The notes under the pieces are model-generated. The model worked only from the letters and a program-made list of their open reading frames with translations, did not search any database and had not been told where the DNA came from. Source: Nocardioides daeguensis (GTDB taxonomy: Bacteria; Actinomycetota; Actinomycetes; Propionibacteriales; Nocardioidaceae). Taken from it: DNA of 64,000 nt. Below are positions 33,451-47,246 of the stretch, piece after piece (positions within the stretch are counted from its first letter, which is position 1; each line of letters begins with the position of its first letter). The stretch lies in assembly GCF_019192965.1 (NCBI RefSeq), contig NZ_JAHTKU010000026.1, positions 1-64,000 of the forward strand, given 5' to 3'. Position numbers and translations under genes: made by a program.

Positions 33451-34334
33451 TCAGAGACGCTCCGGAATCTTGTTCTCGAGCCTGCTGAAGACGAACTGGG
33501 CGACCCCCAGGACCAGGGCCGCGATGACCACGATCAGCGCGCCGTTGAGCAGCAGGTGCTCGGGCATAGCCGCGACGGCCTGATGGTCCGGGTCGTCGAC
33601 CGTGCCCACCCAGAAGGCCCGCTGGAAGAGCAGCACGGCGTCGGCCAGCGGGTTGTAGAGGTAGTACTTCGCGAAGTCGCCGAACCGCTGGTCGACCATC
33701 GCGTAGGAGTACATCATCGGGACGCCCCAGCGCACGAAGTTGTTGAAGACGCCCACGATGTTGCCGAAGTCGCTGAAGAAGACGTTGGCGGCGCTGAAGA
33801 ACAGGGCTCCCGCCAGGCCGAGGAGCCCGCAGATGAGCAGGCCGAGCAGGAACGCGACCAGGTCGACGGGCTCGGGCGTCCACCCGGAGAGCAGCGAGGC
33901 GACCATGAGGATCACGACCTGCGGGATGACGTGGTAGAGCGACACGAGCATCGTGGCGACGGGGAACATCTCTCGCGGCATGGCCATCTTCACGACCAGC
34001 GCCCGGTTGCGCACGATCGACCGGGTCCCGGCACCGAAGGTCTCGGTGAAGAAGTGCACCACCGTCAGGCCGGCGAACAGGTGGATCGCGAAGTTCGGGA
34101 TGTCGGCGTGCAGGTTGAAGATGAAGCCGACCACGAAGTAGTAGATGCAGAACTGGGTCAGCGGGTTGATGTAGGACCAGATCAGACCCAGGAACGAGCC
34201 CTGGTAGCGGGCGCTGATCTCCCGGCGCACCAGCAGCTTGAGCAGGTAGCGCCGGCGCAGGACGCCGATCAGGCCGTTGTCCGAGGAGGGCGGCTGCAGC
34301 GGCGGCAGGCCGGCCTCGTCGGGTGTGGTCGCGG

Positions 34335-34338
<4 letters not shown>
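33451..34338 (-). CDS. ABC transporter permease for surface polysaccharide export (Wzm-type)
   Basis: A 295-residue integral membrane protein with six predicted helices and the typical entrance RREISARYQGSFLGLIWSYINPL, shortened as RYQGSFLGLIWSYINPL. This matches ABC-2-type export permeases of O-antigen, teichoic acid and galactan. The ATG at 34338 overlaps the glfT2 stop by four bases (ATGA), so the exporter is translated with the galactan synthase. It pairs with the ATPase that follows. Confidence 0.93.
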
Positions 34339-38786
<4,448 letters not shown>

Positions 38787-39596
38787 GCAGGACCACGACC
38801 AGCGCGATCAGTGCCGGCTTGAGCCGCACGAGCGGGTTCTCGCCGTACCGGAAGTGCACGACGAACAGGTTGCGGTACATGTAGTACCCCTTCCAGCCCG
38901 CGAGGTCGTGCTGCTGGTCGAAGTCGAGCTGGCGCACCAGTACGGCGTCGCGGACGGCGCGGATCGGGAAGCCGGCCCGCCGGGCGCGGATGGCGAAGTC
39001 GACGTCGTCGTAGAAGATGAAGTACGACGCGTCGGGCAGCCCGATCCGGTCGATCACCTCGCGGCGGACGAGGAAGCCCTCGAACGCGACGTTCTCGACC
39101 TCGACGGTGGCCGGCATCGCCGCCCGGGTCGGGTACGTCGAGTCGATGCTGGCCGTCTTCGGGCGGATCGCCAGCGGGTTGCGCAGGTCGAAGCGCAGCG
39201 CCGCCTTCTCGACCAGCGCGCCCGCGCGGTCCTCGCGGACCGCGACCAGGCACGAGCCGTCGGCCTCGAGGAGACGGGTCAGGCAGTCGGGGGCCGGGAC
39301 GACGTCGTCGTCCATCAGCCACATGACGTCGTAGCCCTGGTCGTAGGCGGTCTGCAGGCCCAGCCGGAAGCCGCCCGCTCCGCCGAGGTTGTCGGTCGTG
39401 TGGATCGGCACCAGGCCCGGCAGCGTGCTGGCCGCGAGCACGTCGCGGGTGTGGTCGGCGCTGGCGTTGTTGACGACGAACACCGCGTCGGGAGCGCGGT
39501 CCAGCGCACCGAGACCGGCGAGCATCTGCTCGAGCAGGTCTGCGCGGTTGTAGGTGACGACGACGACGGCCACCTTCTCGGCGGCCCTCGGGGCGC

Positions 39597-40505
39597 TCAT
39601 CGCAGGTACCTCCGGTGACCGGTGAAGTCGCCGCGCAGGCCGGCGGCCGCGGCGCGGGCGCTCAGCGGGATCCGGGCCGGCTCCGGCCGGGTGAACAGGT
39701 AGAACCACACGGTCTTCAGCCAGAACAGCAGCACGTGCACCCAGCCGCGGTAGGTGCGCAGGTTGAGCGTGTTGTTGCGAGCCATGCAGTAGTGCTTGAG
39801 GTCGCTCGGGGTGTGGTTGTAGGTGGTGCGCCCGAACATCATCGGCGTGCCGAGGTCGTCGGTGGCCGGGTGGAGGAACTGGGCGTCGACGACCGTCGCG
39901 ATCCGGGCGCCGGCCCGCTGGGCGCGCCACAGGTACTCCACGTCGTCACCCCAGATGAAGAACTCCTCGCGGGGCAGCCCGATCCGCTCGACCAGCCCAC
40001 GGGTGACGAGCACGCCGTTGAACGGGATCACGACGTCGTCGATCAGGCCGTCCTGCGCGGCCGCCTCGACCGCGGCCATCTCGTGCACGACCCGGGTCCC
40101 GCCGGGCAGCCGGATCGGGAAGCAGAGCCGCGACGGGTCCTGCTCGGCCAGCACCGCCGGCCCGCAGAACTCCAGGCCGTCGCGCTCCTGGCGCTCCAGG
40201 AGGAGATCGAGGCAGTCGGGGGCCGGCAGACCGTCGTCGTCCATCAGCCACACCAGGTCGGCACCCTCGCGCACCGCCCGGGCGAGACCGTGGTGGAAGC
40301 CGCCCGCTCCCCCGGTGTTGGTCGTCAGCGTCTCGTGGTCGACCCGGGGGTCGTCGAGCCCGGCCAGCCACTCCCCCGTGCCGTCGGTCGAGGCGTTGTC
40401 GACGACGAGGATCCGCTCCAGGCCGGCGATCTCCTGCAGCCGCGGGACGAGTCGCTGCAGCATCGCCAACCTGTTGAAGGTCACCACGACGGCCTGCACA
40501 CGCAC
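39597..40505 (-). CDS. glycosyltransferase family 2 (GlfT1/rhamnosyltransferase-like)
   Basis: A 302-residue GT2 enzyme similar in size and layout to its neighbour, so the two are probably ancient paralogues or handle successive sugars. Motifs are RVQAVVVTFNRLAMLQRL, VVDNASTDGTG, NTGGAGGFHHG, WLMDDDGLPAPD and FFIWGDDVEYLWRAQRAG. The C-terminus carries membrane-associated hydrophobic stretches (VLLFWLKTVWFYLF). GTG 40505 gives MRVQA; the next gene starts within its stop codon. It likely adds the first galactofuranose or rhamnose units of the wall polymer. Confidence 0.88.
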   Translation of the reverse strand: MRVQAVVVTFNRLAMLQRLVPRLQEIAGLERILVVDNASTDGTGEWLAGLDDPRVDHETLTTNTGGAGGFHHGLARAVREGADLVWLMDDDGLPAPDCLDLLLERQERDGLEFCGPAVLAEQDPSRLCFPIRLPGGTRVVHEMAAVEAAAQDGLIDDVVIPFNGVLVTRGLVERIGLPREEFFIWGDDVEYLWRAQRAGARIATVVDAQFLHPATDDLGTPMMFGRTTYNHTPSDLKHYCMARNNTLNLRTYRGWVHVLLFWLKTVWFYLFTRPEPARIPLSARAAAAGLRGDFTGHRRYLR

Positions 40506-40550
40506 GGAGCAGACCCTACTGTCCAGGTCGCCCCGGTCAGGATTCGTCGC

Positions 40551-40943
40551 TCAGGACTCGTCGGTCAGCAGCGCGTCGGGGTCCAGGCGCGGCGGGATGG
40601 CCGCGAGAGCGGCCTGGACCAGCGCAGTGCGGGCCTTCACCTCGACCGCGCGACGCACCCGGCCACGACCGCCCTGCAGGAGACCTTCGACCACCTCCGC
40701 GACCTGGCGGTCGTCGTACGTCGGCCGGGTGCCGGGGGCGACGTCGACGTCGGGCAGGGCGACGAGGACCGGCAGCACCTGGTCGCCGAGGGCGTCGAGG
40801 ACCTTGAACCGCTGGTAGCGGTCCATCTGCTCCCAAAGCGTGTCGACGTCGACACCGCGCTTGCGGGAGCGGCGGTCCGCGGCCAGCACGACCTTGGCCG
40901 CCCCGGTGAGTGCTGCGGTCAGCTCGTGCTCGGTGAAGCGCAT
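40551..40943 (-). CDS. conserved hypothetical protein
   Basis: A 130-residue soluble protein without a known name. It begins MRFTEHELTAALTGAAK and contains LWEQMDRYQRFKVLDALGDQVLPVL, shortened as RYQRFKVLDALGDQ, and ends LDPDALLTDES. The composition is helical and charged. It stands between the glycosyltransferases and the IMPase-family gene. Upstream, GTG 40961 in the same frame is an alternative start; TAGG lies 4 nt before ATG 40943 but cannot decide between them. No motif tells its function. Confidence 0.6.
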   Translation of the reverse strand: MRFTEHELTAALTGAAKVVLAADRRSRKRGVDVDTLWEQMDRYQRFKVLDALGDQVLPVLVALPDVDVAPGTRPTYDDRQVAEVVEGLLQGGRGRVRRAVEVKARTALVQAALAAIPPRLDPDALLTDES

Positions 40944-40993
40944 GAGCCTACCCAACCTCACGAGGCCGTCCGCTGTCCCGTTACCGTGAGCGC

Positions 40994-41761
40994 GTGGACA
41001 CTGCCGCCGTGCTGACCCTCCTCCAGGACGTCGCCGCGGAGGTGATCAACCCCCGGTTCCAGGCCCTCGCCGACGAGCACGTCTCCGAGAAGAACCCCGG
41101 CGACCTCGTCACGATCGCCGACCACGAGTCCGAGGCGCTGATCACGGCAGCGCTGCAGGCGGCGTACCCGGACGCGCTCGTGCTCGGGGAGGAGGCGATG
41201 GCGGCCGATCCCTCACTGCTCGACCGGTTCGCGACCGCGGAGCACGCCTTCACCGTGGACCCGGTCGACGGCACCAAGAACTTCGTCAACGGCTCCCCCG
41301 ACCACGCCGTCATGGTCGCGGAGGTCCAGCACGGCGAGGTGACCCGCGGCTGGATCTGGCAGCCGCAGCTCGAGGCATCGTACGTCGCCGAGCTCGGCGG
41401 TGGCGCCTGGCGCAACGGCGAGCGGCTGAGCGTGACGGCCGCGCAGGGCGACGTACCGTTCCGGACCGCCCGGCGCTCCTGGGTCGGCCGGGAGCTCGGC
41501 GACCTGGGCACGCTCGAGCTCACCTGGGCCTGCTGCGGGGTCGACTACCCGCACCTGATCGCCGGTGACGCCCGCGCCCTCCTCTACAGCCGCAGCATGC
41601 CGTGGGACCATCTGCCCGGCGCGCTCATCCTCACCGAGGCCGGCGGCGTCATCGGCCAGCACGACGGCTCGCCGCTGCAGCCGCAGCTGCTGTCCGGCGG
41701 GCTCGTCGCCGCCCCCGACCGGGCGACGTACGACGCCGTGGTGGCCGCGCTGCCGCTCTGA
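40994..41761 (+). CDS. inositol monophosphatase-family enzyme, HisN-like
   Basis: A 255-residue metal-dependent phosphatase. Family motifs are VTIADHESEALI, GEEAM for the first metal pair, DPVDGTKNFVNG, and the final RSMPWDHLPGALILTEAGG. Actinobacterial members close to this one include histidinol-phosphate phosphatase HisN, but inositol-1-phosphatase or related activities cannot be excluded. GTG 40994 follows TACCGT (40982-40987) by 6 nt, leaderless. A repeat array begins 40 bp after its stop. Confidence 0.88.
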   Translation: MDTAAVLTLLQDVAAEVINPRFQALADEHVSEKNPGDLVTIADHESEALITAALQAAYPDALVLGEEAMAADPSLLDRFATAEHAFTVDPVDGTKNFVNGSPDHAVMVAEVQHGEVTRGWIWQPQLEASYVAELGGGAWRNGERLSVTAAQGDVPFRTARRSWVGRELGDLGTLELTWACCGVDYPHLIAGDARALLYSRSMPWDHLPGALILTEAGGVIGQHDGSPLQPQLLSGGLVAAPDRATYDAVVAALPL

Positions 41762-41801
41762 CCCGGAGGTCGAACAGCTCGCGTGCACGCCCGGCGACGG
41801 G

Positions 41802-42051
41802 TGAGGTGCGAGCGCCAGCGAGCCTCCGCCGGTGGTTGAGGTGCGAGGTCGCCCGTGGTCAGCAGGCCGCCGCCGGTGGTTGAGGTGCGAGCGCCAGCGA
41901 GCCGCCGCCGGTGGTTGAGGTGCGAGCGCCAGCGAGCCCCCGCCGGTGGTTGAGGTGCGAGCGCCAGCGAGCCCCCGCCGGTGGTTGAGGTGCGAGCGCC
42001 AGCGAGCCCCCGCCGGTGGTTGAGGTGCGAGCGCCAGCGAGCCTCGAAACC
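41802..42051. repeat. 35-bp tandem repeat array (GGTTGAGGTGCGAG type)
   Basis: Units beginning GGTTGAGGTGCGAG start at 41878, 41913, 41948, 41983 and 42018, a constant 35-bp step; degenerate units start near 41802 and 41834. The last unit ends GCCTCGAAACC, completing the imperfect palindrome GGTT...AACC of this family. There are no unique spacers, so this is not CRISPR. The same sequence appears inside the HNH gene at 43061-43174 and near the window end. Confidence 0.9.
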
Positions 42052-42167
42052 TCCGGCCGTGCTGCCGGAACTGTCCGGGAGGCTGCGGCCGCATAGCCGG
42101 TCGCGTTCCGAAAGGCAGCAACGAGAGGGTTGACGAGGGACCGGGTTCGGCGGTCGGGCTGCGGTCC
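42041..42167. repeat. interspersed repeat of about 127 bp, copy 1
   Basis: Begins GCCTCGAAACCTCCGGCCG, contains GCTGCCGGAAC, TAGCCGGTCG and TTCCGAAAGGCAGCAACGA, and ends near GGTCGGGCTGCGG. The same blocks in the same order are found at 63736-63863, with scattered changes, which shows it is a real repeated element attached to the 35-bp family. No coding signature. Together with the array it fills the gap 41762-42290. Confidence 0.75.
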
Positions 42168-42290
42168 CCGACGCCCCTGCGGTCACCGATCGTGACGTCG
42201 GTTCTCCACACCCCCGTGATCGGGTTTCGCCAGTCCACAAGCGGGCTTGCGGCCTCGGGTTGTGTCGGGGGTGGGTGGGAACATCCAGTC

Positions 42291-43694
42291 ATGGATCTCG
42301 GAACCCAGCACCGCTCGACAGCACTGCTGTCCGGGCTGCGCGCCGAGGTCGAAGGCCGGCAGGCCTCCCTCGTCCGCGAGTGGGCCGGGATCGTGGAATG
42401 GGCCGGCGACCACATCGTCACCGGACCCGAAGGCGCCGCCACCATCACCGAGGGCTACCTCGACACCGGCATCCCCATCGCCGGGGACGGAGCACCCCTG
42501 ATCTCCGAGTTCGCGGTCATGGAACTCGTCGCGGCCCTCGGCCGCACCCCCGACGGTGGCAAGGCTTACGTCGGACGGGTCGTCGAATGCGCCTGGCGCC
42601 TGCCCAACGTCTACGCCGCCGTGACCGCCGGGAGACTGGCGCCGTGGCGGGCCGAACGCATCGCCGACCTCACCCACGGCTTGTGTGCCGAAGCGGCCGG
42701 ATTCGTGGACCGGCAGCTGTTCAACGCCTCCGGCGTCGGGTGGGCCCAGCTCCAACGCCTCATCACCGAAGCGGTGCTGCGGTTCAACCCCGAGCAGGCC
42801 GAGACCGAACGGCGGAACGCATCGGATCAGCGGCGCTTCGACATCGGTGAGGTCGACGAGCACGGCCTGGTCCACCTCGACGGGCTGCTCGATGCCGCCG
42901 ACGGGTACGACCTCAACCTCGCGGTGGCACGGCGTGCCGAGGTCCTCGGGAAGCTGGGCGACGACTCGTCGCTGGACGTGCGGCGGTCCAAGGCCGCTGC
43001 CGAGCTCGCCCGCCAAGACCTCGCCCTCGACCTCATCCTCCCCGGCCCGGAGGGCCCGGAGGTTTCGAGGCTCGCTGGCGCTCGCACCTCAACCACCGGG
43101 ACCGGCGCTCGCGCCTCAACCACCGGGACCGGCGCTCGCACCTCAACCACCGGAGACAGCTCAACCACCGGGACCACGGTGCCGGGGCGCAAGGTGGTGT
43201 TGAACGTCCACCTCACCGACACCTCCATCACGGCAGCCGGGGAGAACCCGTTCGCGAACCCCGTGGGCCGATGGGAGGAAGGCCGCTGCCCGATCAGCAC
43301 CGCGCAGATCCGCGAGTGGCTACGCACCCGGGGCACCACCATCATCGTGCGCCCGGTCATCGACCTGGCCGAGCACGTCCCCGTCGACTCCTACGAGATC
43401 CCCGAGCGCCACAAGGTCCGCGTCGCCCTGCGCGACCACGGCTGCCGGTTCCCGCACTGCACCCGACCCGCACAACGCTGCGACATCGACCACCACCGCC
43501 CCTACGGCGAGGGTGGCGCGACCTGTCCCTGCAACGAAGTGGCGCTGTGTCGGCGCCACCACCGGGCGAAGACCCACTCCGCCTGGCGCTACGACATCGT
43601 CATGCCCGGGTCCTACGTATGGACCAGCCCCAACGGGTTCCGGTTCCGGGTCGACCACCGCGGCACCCACCCCGTCCACCCGCCCGACGAGTAG
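42291..43694 (+). CDS. DUF222 / HNH endonuclease signature protein with in-frame repeat insert
   Basis: A 467-residue protein of the DUF222-HNH group, abundant and often mobile in Actinobacteria. The N-terminal two thirds are the DUF222 helical domain. The HNH part has CRFPHCTRPAQRCDIDHHRPYGEGG, shortened as HCTRPAQRCDIDHHRPY, then CPCNEVALCRRHHRAKTH, with the zinc cysteines and catalytic histidines present. Residues of about 258-295 are a Thr/Ser/Gly/Arg stretch (TGTGARTST repeated) encoded by the interspersed repeat in reverse. Such repeats are inserted in frame without breaking the gene. ATG 42291 is used; earlier starts in the frame lie within the repeat element. Substrate and biological role are unknown. 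Confidence 0.88.
   Translation: MDLGTQHRSTALLSGLRAEVEGRQASLVREWAGIVEWAGDHIVTGPEGAATITEGYLDTGIPIAGDGAPLISEFAVMELVAALGRTPDGGKAYVGRVVECAWRLPNVYAAVTAGRLAPWRAERIADLTHGLCAEAAGFVDRQLFNASGVGWAQLQRLITEAVLRFNPEQAETERRNASDQRRFDIGEVDEHGLVHLDGLLDAADGYDLNLAVARRAEVLGKLGDDSSLDVRRSKAAAELARQDLALDLILPGPEGPEVSRLAGARTSTTGTGARASTTGTGARTSTTGDSSTTGTTVPGRKVVLNVHLTDTSITAAGENPFANPVGRWEEGRCPISTAQIREWLRTRGTTIIVRPVIDLAEHVPVDSYEIPERHKVRVALRDHGCRFPHCTRPAQRCDIDHHRPYGEGGATCPCNEVALCRRHHRAKTHSAWRYDIVMPGSYVWTSPNGFRFRVDHRGTHPVHPPDE
43061..43174 (-). repeat. in-frame copy of the GGTTGAG/TCGAAACC repeat inside the HNH gene
   Basis: GGTTTCGAGGCTCGCTGGCG begins at 43061 and CTCAACCACCGG ends the first unit; two 27-bp units (GACCGGCGCTCGC...CTCAACCACCGG) and a shorter one follow. 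Because 27 is a multiple of three, the frame is kept and each unit adds nine residues. Confidence 0.85.
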
Positions 43695-43768
43695 CCACCC
43701 CGCCCCGAACCCCGCAGAACCAACAGGCTGCGGGGACATCGGCACGTCCGGGTGTCGCGGACGTGGAG

Positions 43769-45235
43769 TCAGCAGGCCGCCGCGACGTCGTCGGTCTCGT
43801 TGGCCTGGTAGCCCTGGTTGCGCGAGCCGAGCGACCCGCCGGTGACGGTGCCGGGCTGCTGGGCGGGCTGCTCGGTGGCCTTGTCGCCGCCGCCCTGGTC
43901 GCCCTGGGGCTGCGCCGGCGCCTTGCCCTTCTTGGCGGCCTTGAGGTCACCCTCGGCGCGGTCGATGGCGTTGCGGATCATCTGGTGCACCAGGTCGATG
44001 TCGGGGTGGGCGGTGTCGATGCGCGGCGGGACGAGGGAGACCGAGGAGATCTTCTGGGTCCGGGCGCGCAGGGCGAGCTGGACGAAGTCGCTCAGCGCAC
44101 CGCCGGGGATGTTGGTCTGGATCATGGCGCTGGAGGCCTTGGCGATCTCCTGGAAGTTGGTCAGCGCCTGGGCCGGGCTGACCTGGGAGACCATCGCGGA
44201 GAACACGCACTTCTGGCGGGCCATGCGCGAGTAGTCGTCAGAGCCCTCGCGGGCCCGGGCGTACCAGAGGGCGTCATGGCCGTTGAGCTTGCGCTTGCCG
44301 GGCTCGATGTAGCCGGTGACGTCGTCGCCGAGACCGCCGACGGGGATCCGCTGGCGGACGTTGAGGGTGACCCCGCCGAAGGCGTTGACCAGGCGCTCGA
44401 AGCCGCGCATGTTGACCATCACCCAGTAGTTGATGTCCAGGTCGGTGATGCCCTCGATGGCGGACACGGTGGCGTCGAGGCCGGGGTGGGCGGAGTCCTG
44501 GAACAGCTGGGTGTGGTCGCCGACCCAGGTGCTGACGCCGTTGAGGTAGCAGCCGTCGCAGTTGAAGCCCTTGGGGAACTGCTCGGCCATCACGCTGCCC
44601 TTGCGGAACGGGAAGTTCTGCATGTTGCGCGGCAGGCCGATCATCACCGTGCGACCGGTGGTGGCGTCGACGGAGGCGATGGTCATCGAGTCGGTGCGCA
44701 GGCCCCAGCGGTCGTTGCCGGAGTCGCCGCCGATGAGCAGGATGTTGTAGCGGCCGTTGTGGGCGCTGCCCAGGTCGCCGTCGGCGAACATGGTCAGCCA
44801 CTCGCGCTGAGCGGCGGCCAGGTGGGCGCCGAAGAGCAGGGTGCCGGCGACCGAGAAGCAGAGGATGCCGTTGACGCCGACCACGGCGCGGCGGTGCGGG
44901 AGGCGCAGGCTGAGCGGCTGGCCGATCCGCCAGGCGTCCACGAAGAGCGCGGCCCAGCCGAGGGCGCCGACGATCAGGTAGAGCCGGACCACCAGCATCA
45001 CCGTGGGGCTGAACGCCAGGCCCAGCGCGAAGCCCTTGTCGAACCAGCTCCAGGCGCCGACCACCAGCAGGGTGCCGAGCGAGAACAGCCACACCCGCAG
45101 CGCGAGCCTGCCGATCGCCCGGTTGCCGGCGAGCAGCTGGGCCGAGCCCGGTACGACGAGCGTGAAGGCCATCAGGGTCAGGGCCCGGCGGAACCGCACC
45201 CGGGCGGCGCGTTCGTCGACGGGGATCTGAGGCAC
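43769..45235 (-). CDS. LytR-CpsA-Psr (LCP) family phosphotransferase
   Basis: A 488-residue LCP enzyme, which attaches wall polymers from a lipid carrier to peptidoglycan or other surface acceptors. It has an unusually long membrane part: about four hydrophobic helices in the first 130 residues. The outside LCP domain begins YNILLIGGDSGNDRWGLRTDSMTIASVD (kept short: LLIGGDSGNDRWG and TDSMTIASVD), then IGLPRNMQNFP with the conserved arginine, and YARAREGSDDYSRMARQK. The C-terminal tail is rich in Gln, Gly and Lys. GTG 45235 follows GATACT (45242-45247) by 6 nt. It is a good candidate to ligate the galactan made by glf and glfT2. Confidence 0.9.
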   Translation of the reverse strand: MPQIPVDERAARVRFRRALTLMAFTLVVPGSAQLLAGNRAIGRLALRVWLFSLGTLLVVGAWSWFDKGFALGLAFSPTVMLVVRLYLIVGALGWAALFVDAWRIGQPLSLRLPHRRAVVGVNGILCFSVAGTLLFGAHLAAAQREWLTMFADGDLGSAHNGRYNILLIGGDSGNDRWGLRTDSMTIASVDATTGRTVMIGLPRNMQNFPFRKGSVMAEQFPKGFNCDGCYLNGVSTWVGDHTQLFQDSAHPGLDATVSAIEGITDLDINYWVMVNMRGFERLVNAFGGVTLNVRQRIPVGGLGDDVTGYIEPGKRKLNGHDALWYARAREGSDDYSRMARQKCVFSAMVSQVSPAQALTNFQEIAKASSAMIQTNIPGGALSDFVQLALRARTQKISSVSLVPPRIDTAHPDIDLVHQMIRNAIDRAEGDLKAAKKGKAPAQPQGDQGGGDKATEQPAQQPGTVTGGSLGSRNQGYQANETDDVAAAC

Positions 45236-45309
45236 CCGCCCAGTATCACCAGTCCCACGCGTCACTCCGGCGGCGACGCGCCGCGACCGGTCAGGCCGCA
45301 GCGACCGGT

Positions 45310-46272
45310 TCAGGCCGCTGCGACCGAGCCGGCCAGCCGGGCGATCTCGTCGGCCGAGGCGTTCCCACCGGTGCAGACCACGGCGACGGTGCCCTCGCTC
45401 TCGGTCGCGACGGCGGCGGCCAGCGACGCGGCGCCCGCCCCCTCGGCCAGGGTGTGGGCGCAGGTGGCGAGCAGCCGCGCGGCGGCGTCGATGGCGTCGT
45501 CGTCGACCAGCACGAAGTCGTCGAGCCGGGCGCGCAGGATCTCCTGGGTCCGCGGGTAGCCGGTCGTCGTGGCCAGGCCGGCGGCCCGGGTCGTGGCGGG
45601 CGCGGCCTCGATCCGGCCGGTGCGCCACGAGTGCCAGCCGGCGGGAGCGGCTGCGGACTGCACGCCGATCACCCGGCAGCCGGGGGCGAGCGCGTCGCGG
45701 ACCAGGCACGCGCCGGCGGCGCCGGTGCCGCTGCCGATCGGGACGAACAGGGTCTCGACGTCGGGCGCCTGACCGAACAGCTCCAGGTAGGCCGTGGCGT
45801 GACCGAGGATGATCCGCGGGTCGGTCGGGCAGACGAACGAGGCGCCGGTCTCCGCGGCGCGGGCGCGGGCGTGCTCGGCGGCCTCACCGAGACTGGCTCC
45901 CACGAGGACGACCTCGGCGCCGAGCGCACGGACCGCGTCGCACTTGGCGGCGGGAGCGCCGGCGGGCATCACGATCGTCGCGCGCACGCCGGCCAGGCGG
46001 GCGCCGTACGCCACCGACTGCGCGTGGTTTCCGGTCGAGCAGGTGACCAGGCCGTGGGCGCGCTCCGCCTCGGTCAGCGTCGCGGACAGGTGCACGCCGC
46101 CGCGGACCTTGAAGGCGCCCGTCGGCTGCACGTTCTCGTGCTTGACCAGGACACGACGGCCCAGCGCCTGGTCGAGGAGCGGGTGCGCCTGCAGCGGGGT
46201 GGGCGGCAGGTGCGCGCCGACGACCTCGGCAGCGGCGAGGACGTCGGCGAAGGTCAGGTCGGCGCTCGACAT
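45310..46272 (-). CDS. serine/threonine dehydratase-like PLP enzyme
   Basis: A 320-residue fold-type II PLP enzyme. The lysine that binds PLP is in GAFKVRGGV, the substrate loop is STGNHAQS, and the phosphate-binding loop is GSGTGAAGA. The C-terminal AEGAGAASLAA and CTGGNAS are typical of threonine/serine dehydratases and their racemase relatives. No ACT regulatory domain is present, so it is likely catabolic. ATG 46272 is divergent from a LysR gene, the usual sign that this regulator controls it. Confidence 0.9.
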   Translation of the reverse strand: MSSADLTFADVLAAAEVVGAHLPPTPLQAHPLLDQALGRRVLVKHENVQPTGAFKVRGGVHLSATLTEAERAHGLVTCSTGNHAQSVAYGARLAGVRATIVMPAGAPAAKCDAVRALGAEVVLVGASLGEAAEHARARAAETGASFVCPTDPRIILGHATAYLELFGQAPDVETLFVPIGSGTGAAGACLVRDALAPGCRVIGVQSAAAPAGWHSWRTGRIEAAPATTRAAGLATTTGYPRTQEILRARLDDFVLVDDDAIDAAARLLATCAHTLAEGAGAASLAAAVATESEGTVAVVCTGGNASADEIARLAGSVAAA

Positions 46273-46360
46273 GCCTCCATCGTCGACGACCCACCACTCA
46301 TCGGTCCAATAGTTCCTTTCACTGCGTTCCATCGACCTCATCGAACGATAGGCTGCCGGC

Positions 46361-47245
46361 ATGATCGACCTGCGCCGCCTCGAGGCCCTGGTGGCGGTGC
46401 ACCGCACCGGCTCGGTGTCGGCGGCCGCCGCCCACCTCCACTACGGGCAGCCCACCATCTCCCACCACCTGCGCCGGCTCGAGGCCGAGACCGGCGCGGT
46501 GCTGCTCCAGCGGGTCGGTCGCGGCGTCCGGCTCACCCCGGAGGGCGAGCTGCTGGCGCGCCGCGGGGAGGAGATCCTCGGCCTGCTCGCCCGGGCCGAG
46601 GCCGAGCTCGCCGCGGCGACCAGTCTCCAGTCCGGGCGGGTCCGGCTCGCGGCGTTCCCGTCGGGCGCCGCGACCCTGGTCCCGGACGCCCTGGCCCTGC
46701 TCGCGACCCGGCACCCGGGCATCGAGCTCGACCTCGTCGAGGCCGAGCCGCCGGAGGCCTACGAGCTGCTCCGCGCGGGCCAGACCGACCTCGCGCTCAC
46801 CTTCGCCTACCCCGACCAGCCCGAGCCCGACCAGATCACCTCGGTCCCGGTCGTCGACGACCCGCTGTACCTCGTCACGCCGGCGTCCGCGGCACCGCCC
46901 GACGGCGACGTGGACCTCGGCGCCTACGCGACGACCGGCTGGATCACCGGCTGCGAGCGCTGCCGCCGCGAGCTGCTCCACCTGTGCGCGGACGCCGGCT
47001 TCACCCCGGCCATCGCGTTCGCGAGCGACGACTACGTCGCCGTCCAGTCCCTCGTCGTGAGCGGGCTCGGGGTGAGCGTGCTGCCGGGCCTGGCGTTGCG
47101 CGCCCACCAGCACCGCGACGTCGTACGACGGCCGCTGGCGGCGCACCGCCGGGTGCAGCTCTCGACGTACGGCGCTCCCCCGCGTCCCGCCGCGGTCGAC
47201 GCCGTCGCCGCGGCGCTCACCGAGGTCGCCACGCCCCGGGACTGA
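46361..47245 (+). CDS. LysR-family transcriptional regulator
   Basis: A 294-residue LTTR. The N-terminal helix-turn-helix is RLEALVAVHRTGSVSAAAAHLHYGQPTISHHLRRLE (kept short: GSVSAAAAHLHYGQPTISHH), followed by the two-lobed effector-binding domain from about residue 90. ATG 46361 follows TAGGCT (46349-46354) by 6 nt and is leaderless. In the 88 bp to the divergent dehydratase, two related boxes occur (CATCGGTCCAATAG near 46300 and CATCGAACGATAG near 46340) that may be binding sites. Confidence 0.92.
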   Translation: MIDLRRLEALVAVHRTGSVSAAAAHLHYGQPTISHHLRRLEAETGAVLLQRVGRGVRLTPEGELLARRGEEILGLLARAEAELAAATSLQSGRVRLAAFPSGAATLVPDALALLATRHPGIELDLVEAEPPEAYELLRAGQTDLALTFAYPDQPEPDQITSVPVVDDPLYLVTPASAAPPDGDVDLGAYATTGWITGCERCRRELLHLCADAGFTPAIAFASDDYVAVQSLVVSGLGVSVLPGLALRAHQHRDVVRRPLAAHRRVQLSTYGAPPRPAAVDAVAAALTEVATPRD

Positions 47246-47246
47246 T

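Noticed and set aside
41802-42051. CRISPR array suggested by regular 35-bp repeats
   Set aside because: There are no unique spacers between the units; they are plain tandem repeats, and no cas genes are nearby.
42291-43694. Intein or restriction-modification system
   Set aside because: The HNH protein is of the DUF222 type with no splicing blocks or methyltransferase partner.
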